From NCBI GenBank assembly GCA_963755335.1, contig CAVWJW010000004.1, positions 508,482 through 572,481 of the forward strand: a stretch of 64,000 bases of DNA. The letters run 5' to 3'. Shown here in pieces: positions 1-10,199 of this stretch. Origin of the DNA: UBA10649 sp963755335 (GTDB lineage Bacteria; Actinomycetota; Actinomycetes; S36-B12). The stretch's first letter is position 1; each line of letters begins with the position of its first letter. The translations under genes and the position numbers were made by a program. The notes beneath the pieces are model-generated. The model did no database searches, was not told the DNA's origin, and saw only the letters and a program-made list of their open reading frames with translations.

Positions 1-486
1 GTGGCCCACGTCGGCACGGATGTGCTCGATCACGTCGGCGAGGCCGGAGTGCGAGCTGTCGAACTGCGACTGGAGGTCGATGGACAGGACAGCAAGCCCC
101 CACACCCGTCCGTCGGCGTCCACGAGTCGCGACTTCGACGTGACGTACCAGCCGATGTCGCCGTCGGCACGGACGATCAGCTCGAGGTGGTGCTGGAGCG
201 GCTTCCCGGTCGTCAGGACGCGGGCGTCCTGGGCGGCGTACGAGTGAGCGAAGTCGATGGGGAACAGCTCGTCCACGGTGCGACCCACGATGGCGTCAGG
301 CTCGAGCCCGAGGCGTCGGGCGAAGCCGGTGTTGCTCCACAGGTAGGTGCCGTCGGGAGACTTCAGACAGCCGAGGACCTGGGGCAGACCGTCGACCAGT
401 TCGGCGAATGCACTGGCGGACGGGGGCAGTGCCTGCGTCGGGAGGCCTCCGACCGACGCCGGATTTTGTATTAATGCGACAGTCAC
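1..486 (-). CDS. PAS-domain regulator, N-terminal part (runs off window)
   Basis: A stop-free frame of 162 codons begins at a GTG (complement of 484-486) and leaves the window at base 1. Residues about 27-135 read as a PAS fold: DGLPQVLGCLKSPDGTYLW, then SNTGFARRLGLEPDAIVGR and, near the end, WYVTSKSRLVDADGRVWGLA. PAS domains sense ligands or redox state. The last visible residues (GLADVIEHIRADVGH) look like the linker to an AraC-type helix-turn-helix, but that part is outside the window, so the output domain is inferred. The gene is divergent from putA with only 41 bp between the starts, so it may control proline catabolism. No methionine start was seen, so the GTG choice is tentative. Confidence 0.7.
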   Translation of the reverse strand, partial: MTVALIQNPASVGGLPTQALPPSASAFAELVDGLPQVLGCLKSPDGTYLWSNTGFARRLGLEPDAIVGRTVDELFPIDFAHSYAAQDARVLTTGKPLQHHLELIVRADGDIGWYVTSKSRLVDADGRVWGLAVLSIDLQSQFDSSHSGLADVIEHIRADVGH

Positions 487-527
487 AAGCAGACTGTGGC
501 ACAAGACGCGGGTGGTGCACTAGACAC

Positions 528-3500
528 ATGACGACAGCGCACGCGCCCGGCGTGGACCTCGACCTCCCCTCCGACGACGTGCTCATCGCGCAGGCGGAGG
601 AGCTGGCGCTTCGCATGCTCACCCGTGCCGACTCGATCACCACGAGGAGCGAGCGCTCGCGTGCGCAGCGACTCGGCGCCCTGCTCGCCGACGCAGCCGG
701 CCGCGACCTGCTGCTCGACCTCACCGATCAGGTGCTGCGCATCCGGGAGCCGCGGCGGTCGGCCCGCCGGCTGCACGACCTCGCGGCGGTCGCCGTGCCG
801 ACGTCGCTGGGTGTCTTCGACCGGTTCGGCCTGAAGGCCCTCGGCATGGCGGCACCTCTGGCTCCGCGACTGGCAGAACGGGCCGTGGACTGGCGCATCG
901 ACCGCGACACCGCCGGAGTCATCCTGCCTGCCGACGACCCGGACTTCGCCGGGTACGTCGAGTCGCGCCGGAGCGACGGGTTCCGGCTCAACGTCAACGT
1001 CCTCGGCGAGTCGATCCTCGGCGACGGCGAGGCCACCGAGCGCTGCCGCAAGGTCGTCGAGCGGATCCGCCGCCCCGACGTCGACTACGTGTCGGTGAAG
1101 ATCTCCGCCCTGTGCGCGAACCTCGACGTGCTGGCCGACGACGACTCGATCTCCCGGATCGAGGGCCGCCTCCGTGAGGTGTACCGAGCGGCACGCGACT
1201 TCGACACCTTCGTCAACCTCGACATGGAGGAGTACCGCGACCTCGAGCTCTCCGTCCGCTCGTTCATGGCGATCCTCGACGAGCCCGAGTTCCGTGCGCT
1301 CTCGGCGGGGATCGTCCTGCAGGCGTACATTCCCGACTCACACGCGGCGCTCGAACGGCTGCTTGCGTGGGCGAACGCCCGCTACGCCAACGGTGGTGCC
1401 GGCATCAAGATCCGGCTCGTCAAGGGCGCCAACCTCGCGATGGAGCAGGTGGAGGCCGCGCTGCACGGGTGGCCGCAGGCGCCCTACCGGAGCAAGCTCG
1501 ACGTCGACGCGTCGTACAAGCGGATGCTCGAACGCACGCTGCGCGCGGGCAACCCGGGAGCCGTGCGCGTCGGCGTGGCCAGCCACAACCTGTTCGAGAT
1601 CGCGTGGGCGCTCACCATCGCGGGATATCTGGGTGCTCGCGACCGCATCGACGTCGAGATGCTCGAGGGGATGGCGCCTCCGCAGTCGCGCGCCGTGCTC
1701 GACGTGGCCGGTGACGTCCTGCTCTACGCGCCGATCGTGGAGAGCAAGGACCGCGAGGCGTCGATCGCCTACCTGTCGCGCCGCCTCGACGAGAACTCGT
1801 CGCCGGAGAACTTCCTCAAGTCACTCTTCGACATCACGCCGGGCTCGCCGGCCTGGCGTCGCGAGTCACAGCGCTTCCGCGCGTCGGTCGTGGCCCGACA
1901 CGAGGTCAGCGCGCAGTCGCACCGCGTCCAGGATCGTTCACTCGACCGGGCGGCCACCCCTGTCGATGCTCCCTTCGCGAACGCCGTCGACACCGACTTC
2001 ACGCGAGCCGGGAACCGCCGATGGATCGGTGACGCCATCGACCGGAGCACGGTGCCGGAGCCGAGGCTGATCGACACGATCGCGGAAGTCGACGAGGTCG
2101 TCCGCGCTGCCGGCGCGGCACAGCAGACGTGGTCGCGTGACGTCGTGGCAGGAGCGCCGCGAACTGCTCCAGCGCGTCGGAGACGTGTTCGAGATCGATC
2201 GCGGTCGCACCATCGCCGTGATGGCCCGGACCGCCGGCAAGACGGTGGCCGAGGGCGACCCCGAGATCTCCGAGGCCGTCGACTTCGCGCGGTACGCCGC
2301 TCACTCCACGCATGCTCACGAGGCACGCGTGGCGAACGGCCTTCGCTGGTCACCGCACCCTGTGGTGGTCGTGGCGGGGCCGTGGAACTTCCCGTACGCG
2401 ATCCCGGCGAACGGCCTCGTCAGCGCCCTGGCCGCGGGCAGCGCCGTCATCATGAAGCCGGCCCCCGAGACCCGTGCGGTCGCTGCGGTGCTGGTCGAGC
2501 AGCTGCACCGGGCCGGCGTGCCGGACGACCTCGTGCAGCTCGCCTGCACGCCGGACGACGAAGTCGGCCGTCATCTGATCACGCATGACGACGTCGACAT
2601 GGTCATGCTCACGGGCAGCTACGAGACCGCCTCGATGTTCCTCGACTGGAAGCCGAGCCTTCGGCTCGCGGCCGAGACCAGCGGGAAGAACGCACTGGTG
2701 ATCACCGCCGCCGCGGACATCGACCAGGCCATCAAGGACCTCGTGCGGTCAGCGTTCGGTCACGCTGGCCAGAAATGCTCGGCGGCCAGTCTCGCCATCG
2801 TCGAGGCCTCCGTCTACGACGACCCGACGTTCCACCGTCGACTCGCCGACGCGGTGACGAGCCTGCGGGTCGGCCACTCGACCGACCCGGCCACGCGCGT
2901 CGGTCCGCTGATCGCGCCGCCGAGCGGCAACCTGCACCGCGGGCTCACGACGCTCGAGCCGGGAGAGACATGGCTCGTCGCACCTCACCAGCTCGACGAC
3001 TCTGGGACGCAGTGGTCACCGGGCGTCCGCGTCGGCGTTGCCGCTGGCTCGTGGTTCCACCTGAGCGAGTGCTTCGGCCCGGTGCTGGGCATCATGCGAG
3101 CCGCCTCGCTCGACGAGGCGATCGCCCTGCAGAACGCCCCGGAGTACGGGCTCACCGGCGGGATCCACAGCCTCGACCCGTCGGAGATCGAGCACTGGCT
3201 CGACAACGTTCTGGTGGGGAACGCCTACGTCAACCGGCACATCACCGGGGCGATCGTTCAACGGCAGCCGTTCGGCGGATGGAAGAGGTCCTCGGTCGGC
3301 GTCGGCTTCAAGCCCGGCGGACCGCATCACCTGGACGGCTACGGTCGATGGACCGATCCGGACGCGACGTTCGACGGCGCTGCCGCATCCTTCGAGTCTG
3401 CGTGGGCCGACCACTTCGCGCTGGCCGACGACCCGACCGGACTGGCTTGCGAGAGCAACGTCCTGCGCTATCGCCCGCTCGACTGCGTCATTGTCATCGT

Positions 3501-3804
3501 GCCCGGTGAGACCGACGTGACCGCGCGGCTGGCGAAGGCGGCCTCGATCGTCACCGGGACGCGCGTGCTGCTCGCGCCGGACGAGACCGAGGCCCTTCGC
3601 CAGGCCGAGCTGCTCGCTGACCCGGACTTCGCACGCATCCGAGCCCCGTTCGGGAGCACACCTGCACTGTGCTCGGCAGCGCATCGGCTCGGGATCGCCG
3701 TCGACGATGCACCCCTCACAGCAGACGGCCACACCGAGCTCGCGCACTGGCTTCTGGAGCAGTCCGTTTCGCGCACGATGCACCGGTACGGCCGTCTGCT
3801 GTGA
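528..3804 (+). CDS. putA: Bifunctional proline dehydrogenase / P5C dehydrogenase PutA, frameshifted
   Basis: PutA oxidises proline to P5C (FAD) and then to glutamate (NAD). From ATG 528 the first frame carries the PRODH barrel: YVSVKISALCANLD, RLVKGANLAMEQVE, GVASHNLFEIAWAL, MLEGMAPPQSRAVL. The aldehyde dehydrogenase half lies in the next frame: AGPWNFPYAIPANG, catalytic Glu in AETSGKNA, catalytic Cys in GHAGQKCSA. The frame changes at about 2136-2140, where dropping one base gives TWSRTSWQERREL without a gap, so this is one fused gene of about 1090 codons with a one-base insertion or a sequencing error. Read literally, the first frame stops at 2588 and the ALDH frame opens at 2137. The ORF is open upstream of 528, but homology-like sequence starts only at MTTAHAPGVDLDLP. 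It is divergent from the PAS regulator. Confidence 0.88.
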
Positions 3805-3898
3805 TGAATGCGAGCGTTACGCGAGTCCGATCGGATTGACTCCCCATGGTCGGTGAGTAGCGTCGAAGACGTACTCGTGACCGTCGGGGAGGTGCACA

Positions 3899-5112
3899 GT
3901 GCGCATGCGTTCAGGACTCGTCCTCGCCGTCGCCGCGGGACTGCTCATCGGGTTCGCTCCAGCGACTTCGGCGCACGTGTCCGGCACGGATGGGTCCTCC
4001 GGTGACGCGTCGTTCGATTCGTCTGTCGTCGCACGGCTGGACGCTGCCCTGAAGGAGAGCCTGGGCGACCTGCCCGGAGGCGTGATCGCCGCGCTGTCCG
4101 TGCCGGGGAAGGGCACGTGGGTCAAGACGTACGGCGTGGCCAACGTCAAGTCGGGAGCGAGGCTGACGCCCGACACGCAGATGTCGGTCGCGTCGGAGAC
4201 CAAGACGTTCACCGGCACCCTTGTTCTGCAAGCGGTGCAACTCGGACTGCTCAAGCTGAGCGATCCCTTGTCGACGTGGTATCCCGGCATTCCCAAGGCT
4301 GGCGAGATCACGGTGGCCATGCTTCTCAATATGTCGTCGGGCATCGGCGATCACATGGGCGGCGACACGTACATCGACAAGTACTTCACCGAGACCGCCG
4401 CCAATCCGAGGATCGTCTACAACCCGGAAGACCTCATCGCGGTGGGGACCGCCCACCCCGCGCGTTCGACGTGCCGGGCACCGCGTTCGCCTACTCGAAC
4501 ACCAACACGGTCCTGCTCGCCCGCATCCTCGAGAAGGTAACCGGGGACGCGTTCCAGGCCCTGTTGCACCGTTGGATCCTCGCCCCGATGGGCCTGGACC
4601 GGACGGAGCTGCGCACCACCAGCGCGATGACCCCGCCGTCGGCGCAGATGTACACGTCGTATGAGCCGCTGATCGGCGGCCCCGCGATCGCCAACGTGAC
4701 AGCGTGGCTCAACACGGCGGGCTGGTCGGCCGGGGCCATCCTGTCGACACTCGACGACCTCCAGACGTGGGCCCACGCCCTGGGGACGGGCGACGAAGTC
4801 CTGAGCAGGAAGATGCAGCGCGTTCGCATGTCGCAGTGCATCGATCGCGAGGGCAACGGCGTGCTCCAGTCGCAGTACTGCCTAGGCACAGGTGCGACCC
4901 GCATGGTGGCGACCGGCCAGGTCATCACGATCTGGCACACCGGGTTCATCCCCGGGGCGGTCAGCTACGTCGGCTACTACCCGCGCACCAAGGCCACCCT
5001 TGTGATCCTCGGCAACTACGACGCGAACACGAGCATGGGACAGAACGTCGCCGACACCGCGATGCTCAGGATCCACGCCGCTGTGCCCGGCCTGCTCGGT
5101 CTAGCTATCTGA
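3899..5112 (+). CDS. Secreted serine hydrolase, beta-lactamase class C / DD-peptidase family, frameshifted
   Basis: The penicillin-binding-type hydrolase motifs are all present: S99-E-T-K102 (SxxK), YSN (YxN) and HTG in WHTGFIPGAVSYVGYY. A signal peptide (about residues 1-25, LVLAVAAGLLIGFAPATSA) sends it across the membrane, so it probably acts on peptidoglycan peptides or esters outside the cell. Start GTG 3899 sits 6 nt after GGGGAGG (3886-3892). The reading frame changes between about 4450 and 4464, inside a C-rich run: the N-terminal frame covers SxxK and the next frame covers YxN and HTG. Restoring one base joins them (about 405 aa, normal for the family). It could be a D-Ala-D-Ala carboxypeptidase, esterase or beta-lactamase; the motifs do not separate these. 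Confidence 0.8.
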
Positions 5113-5154
5113 GCGCGGACCGATCGCGAGAACGCCACCCCGGGCGCGACCAAA

Positions 5155-6003
5155 TCAGGTGAACACCACCGTGCGATTGCCGTCGAGGATGATTCTGTCC
5201 TCGGCGAACAGTCGCACTGCGCGCGAGAGGACGACCCGCTCGATGTCGCGGCCGATCTCCGCGAGGTCCTCGGCCGAGTGATGGTGGTCCACTCGCTCGA
5301 CGCCCTGCTCGATGATCGGCCCCTCGTCGAGGTCGGCGGTGACGAAGTGCGCGGTCGCGCCGATGAGCTTCACGCCGCGCGCGTGCGCCTGGTGGTAGGG
5401 CCGCGCTCCCTTGAACCCGGGCAGGAATGAATGGTGGATGTTGATCGCACGACCGGCCAGCACCGAGCAGGCGTGATCGGACAGCACCTGCATGTAGCGG
5501 GCCAGAACCACGAGGTCGATCGCATGCTCGCGCACGAGCTCTAGGAGCCGCGCCTCCTGCTCTGGCTTGGTGTCCTTGGTCACCGGCAGGTGGACGTACT
5601 CGATGCCGTGCCGCTCGGCGATCCGCCGGCAGTCCTCGTGGTTCGACACGATCAGCGGGATCTCGACGGGCAGTTCGCCGCTCTCGAAGCGGTAGAGCAG
5701 GTCGACCAGGCAGTGGTCGTACTTCGACACGAGGATCAGGACGCGACGGCGCTGGCCCTCCGGGCGCAACGAGAGGGTCGGCGAGAACCGATCGAGGCGC
5801 GCGCCGAGGGCCGCCTTCACCGTGTCGACGGATGACTCGGGTGACTCGAAGCGCGTGCGCAGCGAGAACACCTGCGTGTCCTCGTCGGTGAACTGCGCCT
5901 GCTCGAGGATGTTCCCGCCGATGTCGAGAAGCGCACCGGACGCAGCGTGGATGATGCCGGCGGCGTCGGGGCAGCGAAGCGTGAGGATGTACTTCTCGGT
6001 CAT
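5155..6003 (-). CDS. purU: Formyltetrahydrofolate deformylase
   Basis: PurU hydrolyses 10-formyl-THF to formate and THF, balancing the one-carbon pool in the cytosol. The protein has an N-terminal ACT domain (residues about 5-80, LTLRCPDAAGIIHAASGALL) and a C-terminal formyltransferase-type domain with the catalytic Asn-His in INIHHSFLPGFKGARPYHQA and the family block GATAHFVTADLDEGPIIEQ. The length (282 aa) is typical. ATG 6003 is preceded by AGGAG about 10 nt upstream; an in-frame start 12 codons earlier lacks homology-like residues. It is divergent from the APC permease with about 70 bp between starts and convergent with the serine hydrolase. Confidence 0.95.
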   Translation of the reverse strand: MTEKYILTLRCPDAAGIIHAASGALLDIGGNILEQAQFTDEDTQVFSLRTRFESPESSVDTVKAALGARLDRFSPTLSLRPEGQRRRVLILVSKYDHCLVDLLYRFESGELPVEIPLIVSNHEDCRRIAERHGIEYVHLPVTKDTKPEQEARLLELVREHAIDLVVLARYMQVLSDHACSVLAGRAINIHHSFLPGFKGARPYHQAHARGVKLIGATAHFVTADLDEGPIIEQGVERVDHHHSAEDLAEIGRDIERVVLSRAVRLFAEDRIILDGNRTVVFT

Positions 6004-6075
6004 GCGGCGGAGCTCCTGACGCGCATCAACGCTGCGCAATTGCGATTATTGGGACACCGAGCGAAAGGGAGCATT

Positions 6076-7578
6076 GTGGTTGTACGGGACGCCCCTCGCC
6101 TCGTCGATACCGTAGCCCCGCCGCACGGGGTAACCCTCAATGTGACCCTCCGCCGCTCGCTCGGCCGCTTCGACCTGCTGATGATGGCGGTCGCCGCCGT
6201 CATCTCCATCGACACCATCGGGACGGTCGCGGCGGGTGGCGGTACGGCTTTCGTGGCCATGCTGGCGCTGGTCGTGCTGTTCCTCGTGCCGTACGGCATG
6301 GTCTTCGCCGAGCTGACATCGACGTTCACCGAAGAGGGCGGTCCCTACATGTGGGTCCGCCTGGCCTTCGGCCGGCTGGCGGGTGCGCTGGCGGTCTTCT
6401 TCTACTGGGTGACCAACCCCATCTGGCTCGGCGGCACCCTCGCGGCGCTCGCCGCGGCGACGTTCTCGCAGTACCTGCTCGACCTTGACGGCAACATGAC
6501 AGTGACGTGGATCGTGCAGGCGCTCTTCATCTGGCTGGCCATCGCGGTGGCGATCATCAGCCTGCGTCGCGGCAAGTACATCATCACTGTCGGCGCCGTC
6601 GCCAAACTGCTGCTCGTCCTCCTGTTCACGGTCACGACGGTGGCCTATGCCCTGCAGAACGGTGTCCAGCCGCTGGCTCCCGGCTTCTTCAGCCCGACAC
6701 TGGGTGGCTTCCTCGCGGTCGCGCCCATCCTGCTGTTCGCGCTTTCCGGCTTCGAGGCGGCATCCGGTGCGGCCGAGGAGATGCGCAACCCGACGCGTGA
6801 CATGCCCGTCTCGATCGCCGGCTCGGGGCTCCTCGCCGCTGCCGTCTACCTGCTGCCGGTGCTGGCCGTCTTCCTCGTCATTCCCGCAGACGACATCACC
6901 GGAGTCGACGGATTCATGGCGGCCATCGCCACCGTTTTCGGTGTGTACGGCCCTGCAGCGAGCGCCATGACGGCCATCGCCGCGGCGACGTTCATCGTCG
7001 TCCTGCTCGCTCAGGGGGCGGCATGGATGGTCGCGACCGACCGGATGCAGGCGGTCGCCGGCGCGGACGGCGCATTCCCCGCCTACTTCGGGCGATTCAG
7101 CCCGCGGTTCGGCACGCCGCTGCGCGTCAACATCGCCTCGGGTGTAATCGCGACCGTGTTCATGACCGCTGCGCTGGTGATCCTCTCGGGGGCGGACGGC
7201 GACGCGGGCAGCCTGTTCATGGTCGTGCTCGTCATGGCCACCACGACGCTGCTGATCTCCTACCTGGTGATCGTTCCCACCATGCTCGCGCTGCGACGCC
7301 GCTACCCGGACACGCCGCGGCCCTACCGCGTGCCCTTCGGCTGGGCGGGAGCATGGATCGTCACGATCATCGTCATGTTCTGGATCGCGCTGGGCACGAT
7401 CGTCGCGGTCGCGCCCGGCGCCATCGAGGGAATGCTCGGCCTCGACTACGACTTCGTCGACATCTGGGGCCTCGACCAGGTGCGGGTCGAGGCGTTCACC
7501 GTCGGCACCCTCGTCATCCTCGCGGTCACCGCGCTCGCCGGCTACGCCTTCGCAAGGGTCAGCGCGCGTCGCTCGTGA
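6076..7578 (+). CDS. APC-superfamily amino acid permease
   Basis: An integral membrane protein of 500 aa with about 12 hydrophobic segments. The N-terminal block MAVAAVISIDTIGTVAAGGG and the LFALSGFEAASGAAEEMRNPTRDMP block (TM6-loop region) are typical of glutamate/GABA-antiporter-like or general amino acid APC carriers. GTG 6076 follows AAAGGGAG with a short 4-nt spacer; the frame is open further upstream, but that overlaps purU on the other strand. The end has a long hydrophobic tail (VEAFTVGTLVILAVTALAGY). The substrate is unknown. A glutamate decarboxylase is in the window but 50 kb away, so there is no local support for a GABA antiporter role. Confidence 0.88.
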   Translation: MVVRDAPRLVDTVAPPHGVTLNVTLRRSLGRFDLLMMAVAAVISIDTIGTVAAGGGTAFVAMLALVVLFLVPYGMVFAELTSTFTEEGGPYMWVRLAFGRLAGALAVFFYWVTNPIWLGGTLAALAAATFSQYLLDLDGNMTVTWIVQALFIWLAIAVAIISLRRGKYIITVGAVAKLLLVLLFTVTTVAYALQNGVQPLAPGFFSPTLGGFLAVAPILLFALSGFEAASGAAEEMRNPTRDMPVSIAGSGLLAAAVYLLPVLAVFLVIPADDITGVDGFMAAIATVFGVYGPAASAMTAIAAATFIVVLLAQGAAWMVATDRMQAVAGADGAFPAYFGRFSPRFGTPLRVNIASGVIATVFMTAALVILSGADGDAGSLFMVVLVMATTTLLISYLVIVPTMLALRRRYPDTPRPYRVPFGWAGAWIVTIIVMFWIALGTIVAVAPGAIEGMLGLDYDFVDIWGLDQVRVEAFTVGTLVILAVTALAGYAFARVSARRS

Positions 7579-7590
7579 CAGGATCGCCTG

Positions 7591-9699
7591 ATGAACATCC
7601 TTCCGGGCAATCCCTTCCCGATGGGCGTCGAACTCGTCGACGGCGGAGCGAACTTCTCGGTCGTCTCCGCGTCTGCGGACGCGGCGATCCTGTGCCTGAT
7701 CGGCGAGGACGGCAGCGAAGAGCGCCTGGTGCTGCCAGAGCGCGACTTCGGCGTGTGGCATGGCTTCGTCCCGGGCGTCGGTCCCGGCCAGCGCTACGGA
7801 GTACGCATGCAGGGCCTCTACTCCCCGTCGCTGGGGATGCGCTTCGACCCGAACAAGCTGCTGATCGATCCATGTGCGAGAGCCCTCACGGGTGAGGTGA
7901 TCTACGGCCCGGCCATCTACGGCTACGCGCAGGGCGACCACGGGCAGCCCAGCGGCATCGACTCGGCCGGCAGTGTCCCGATGGCGGTGACGGTCGACGA
8001 GTCGTTCGACTGGGGCGCCGACGTGCGACCCGCGTACCGCAATGCCGACTCGATCATCTACGAGGTGCACGTCAAGGGCTTCACCCAGCAGCACCCGGAC
8101 ATCCCGCCGGCGATCCGCGGTACGTATGCGGGCATGGCGCATCCGGCCGCGGTGCAGCACCTGGTCGAGCTGGGGGTAACCGCAGTCGAACTGCTGCCGG
8201 TGCACCACTCGATCACCGAGCCGTCGGTGCACGACCACGGGCTGGTCAACTACTGGGGCTACAACACCATCGGCTTCTTCGCCCCCCACGCGGCGTACTC
8301 CGCGGAGGTGCGGGCCGGCCGGCACGGCGGCCAGGTCGCGGAGTTCAAGGCCATGGTCAAGGCCCTGCACGCAGCGGGCCTCGAGGTGATCCTCGACGTC
8401 GTGTTCAATCACACGGCCGAGGCGGGCGCGGACGGACCGACACTCAGCTTCCGCGGCATCGACAACGTCAACTACTACCGGCTCGACACGTCCGACCTCG
8501 CGGCCTACTACGACACGACCGGGTGCGGCAACGCGCTCGACACTGACTCCGTGGCAGTCCTGCGACTGATCATGGACTCGCTGCGCTACTGGGTGGAGCA
8601 GATGCACGTCGACGGCTTCCGCTTCGACCTCGCGACGACGCTGGGTCGCGAGGACGGCACCTTCGCCCGCTCGGCGTCCTTCTTCGACATCATCGCCCAG
8701 GACCCGGTCCTGTCGAAGGTGAAGCTCATCGCCGAGCCCTGGGACGTCGGCCAGATGGACTCCTACGACGTGGGTCGCTTCCCCGCTCTGTGGAGCGAGT
8801 GGAACGGCAAGTACCGCGACACCGTGCGCGACTTCTGGCGCAGCACCGAGGGCCTGCTGCCGGCGTACGCGACGCGCATCACCGGGTCGTCGGACCTGTA
8901 CGGGGGCTCCCTGCGGCGGCCGACCGCATCCGTCAACTTCGTCACCGCGCACGACGGCTTCACGCTGCGCGACCTGGTCTCCTACGACACCAAGCACAAC
9001 GAGGCGAACAAGGAGGGCAACCGCGACGGGACGAACGACAACTTCTCCTGGAACCGCGGCGTCGAGGGGCCCACCGACGATCCGCTGATCGCGGCGGAGC
9101 GGGCCAAGGCGCAGCGCACGATGCTGGCCTCGCTGCTCACCTCCTTCGGCATCCCTATGCTGCTCGGTGGCGACGAGCTGGGTCGCACGCAGCAGGGCAA
9201 CAACAACGCGTACTGCCAGGACAACGAGATCGCCTGGTACGACTGGTCGAGCGTCGACGCCGACCTCCTGGCGTTCACCCGTCGACTCGTCCGGCTTCGA
9301 CGCGACCACCCGGCGCTGCGCCGACGCAGGTACCTCACGGGAGCCCAGGAGAGCGAGATCGGCTGGTTCACGCCGTCGGGCCGGCCGATGGACGGCGACG
9401 ACTGGGCCGACGAGGGCGCCCGCGCGGTGGCGATGTTCCTCGACGGCCAGGACGCACCCGATCTGGCCGCCGACGGGACGCCGCTCCTCGACGACGACCT
9501 GCTGGTGTGCATCAACGCCTGGTGGGAGCCACTGGACTTCGTCATCCCGGTCCAGGATGCGGGAACGGTGTGGTCGCGGGCCATCGACACTGCTGATCCA
9601 AGCGTCGGAGTGGGCTCCGAGCCGGCGCTGAGCGCGGGCGACTTCGTCACGGTGACCGGACGATCGATGGTGGTCGTGCGGGGGCTACGGACGTATTGA
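7591..9699 (+). CDS. glgX: Glycogen debranching enzyme, isoamylase type
   Basis: GH13 enzyme (702 aa) that hydrolyses alpha-1,6 branches of limit dextrins during glycogen breakdown. An N-terminal CBM48-like domain (VELVDGGANFSVVSASADAA) precedes the catalytic barrel: DVVFNHTAEAG, nucleophile D346 in VDGFRFDLATTL, acid/base E382 in KLIAEPWDVGQM, and the GlgX/TreX segment HNEANKEGNRDGTNDNFSWN. All catalytic residues are present and the length is normal. ATG 7591 lies 12 bp after the permease stop, so cotranscription is possible, though the functions are not obviously linked. It is convergent with the FMN-binding protein gene, with 11 bp between the ends. Confidence 0.95.
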   Translation: MNILPGNPFPMGVELVDGGANFSVVSASADAAILCLIGEDGSEERLVLPERDFGVWHGFVPGVGPGQRYGVRMQGLYSPSLGMRFDPNKLLIDPCARALTGEVIYGPAIYGYAQGDHGQPSGIDSAGSVPMAVTVDESFDWGADVRPAYRNADSIIYEVHVKGFTQQHPDIPPAIRGTYAGMAHPAAVQHLVELGVTAVELLPVHHSITEPSVHDHGLVNYWGYNTIGFFAPHAAYSAEVRAGRHGGQVAEFKAMVKALHAAGLEVILDVVFNHTAEAGADGPTLSFRGIDNVNYYRLDTSDLAAYYDTTGCGNALDTDSVAVLRLIMDSLRYWVEQMHVDGFRFDLATTLGREDGTFARSASFFDIIAQDPVLSKVKLIAEPWDVGQMDSYDVGRFPALWSEWNGKYRDTVRDFWRSTEGLLPAYATRITGSSDLYGGSLRRPTASVNFVTAHDGFTLRDLVSYDTKHNEANKEGNRDGTNDNFSWNRGVEGPTDDPLIAAERAKAQRTMLASLLTSFGIPMLLGGDELGRTQQGNNNAYCQDNEIAWYDWSSVDADLLAFTRRLVRLRRDHPALRRRRYLTGAQESEIGWFTPSGRPMDGDDWADEGARAVAMFLDGQDAPDLAADGTPLLDDDLLVCINAWWEPLDFVIPVQDAGTVWSRAIDTADPSVGVGSEPALSAGDFVTVTGRSMVVVRGLRTY

Positions 9700-9710
9700 G
9701 GTCTGCTGAG

Positions 9711-10193
9711 TCAGGCCTTGTCGAGCGCTGACTGCACGGACTTCGCGTAGGCCTTCGATGTGTAGGTGGCGCCCGACACGGAGGCTACGTGGGTGGACTG
9801 GGCAGCAAGGATCTCCGCCTTCATGCCGGGGATGGCCCGGTCGGTGTACGACTGGTAGCCGCCTCCGGGTGCGGTGAGTGTCCCGATGTTCTTGATCTTC
9901 TTGCCCTCGAGCAGCACCCGTACTTGAACGGTTCCGAAGCGGAAGTTGACGGCGTCGCCCTTGATCACTCGCTGGGCGGGGCCTGTCGAGGCCGCCGCGC
10001 CCGAACCGGTCGACTGGCTAGGCGCTGCCGACGCGCCGGACGACGGGAATCCTGCGTTGTCGGCGGCGAGCGCGTCCTCAGAGGACGAGGTGTCGCTGTC
10101 GGCCCCCGAAGGCAGGAGAAGGAGCAGGATCCCACCGGCCGCGGCAAGGGCCAGTGCGGGTGCCACCCTTCTCGCGAAGCTGACTTCAGTCAT
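9711..10193 (-). CDS. Membrane-anchored FMN-binding domain protein
   Basis: 160 aa: an uncleaved N-terminal anchor (residues about 10-27, RVAPALALAAAGGILLLLLP), a Ser/Ala-rich linker, then an FMN_bind domain. The domain ends in SGATYTS (residues 140-146), the motif that takes FMN covalently on Thr143 from an ApbE-type transferase. The Asp usual three residues before the Ser of the DxxSGAT motif is Ala137 here, so modification should be tested rather than assumed. It lies 6 bp downstream of the ferric-reductase-like gene, and a divergent apbE is 1.5 kb away. The likely role is an extracytoplasmic electron carrier fed by the reductase. Confidence 0.85.
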   Translation of the reverse strand: MTEVSFARRVAPALALAAAGGILLLLLPSGADSDTSSSEDALAADNAGFPSSGASAAPSQSTGSGAAASTGPAQRVIKGDAVNFRFGTVQVRVLLEGKKIKNIGTLTAPGGGYQSYTDRAIPGMKAEILAAQSTHVASVSGATYTSKAYAKSVQSALDKA

Positions 10194-10199
10194 CGCCGA

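Noticed and set aside
6046..9309. 1087-codon open frame on the minus strand
   Set aside because: It lies antisense to the APC permease and glgX, both with clear motifs; its product is a Arg/Asp/Val/Gly-rich string without domains, as expected for a shadow frame in high-GC DNA.
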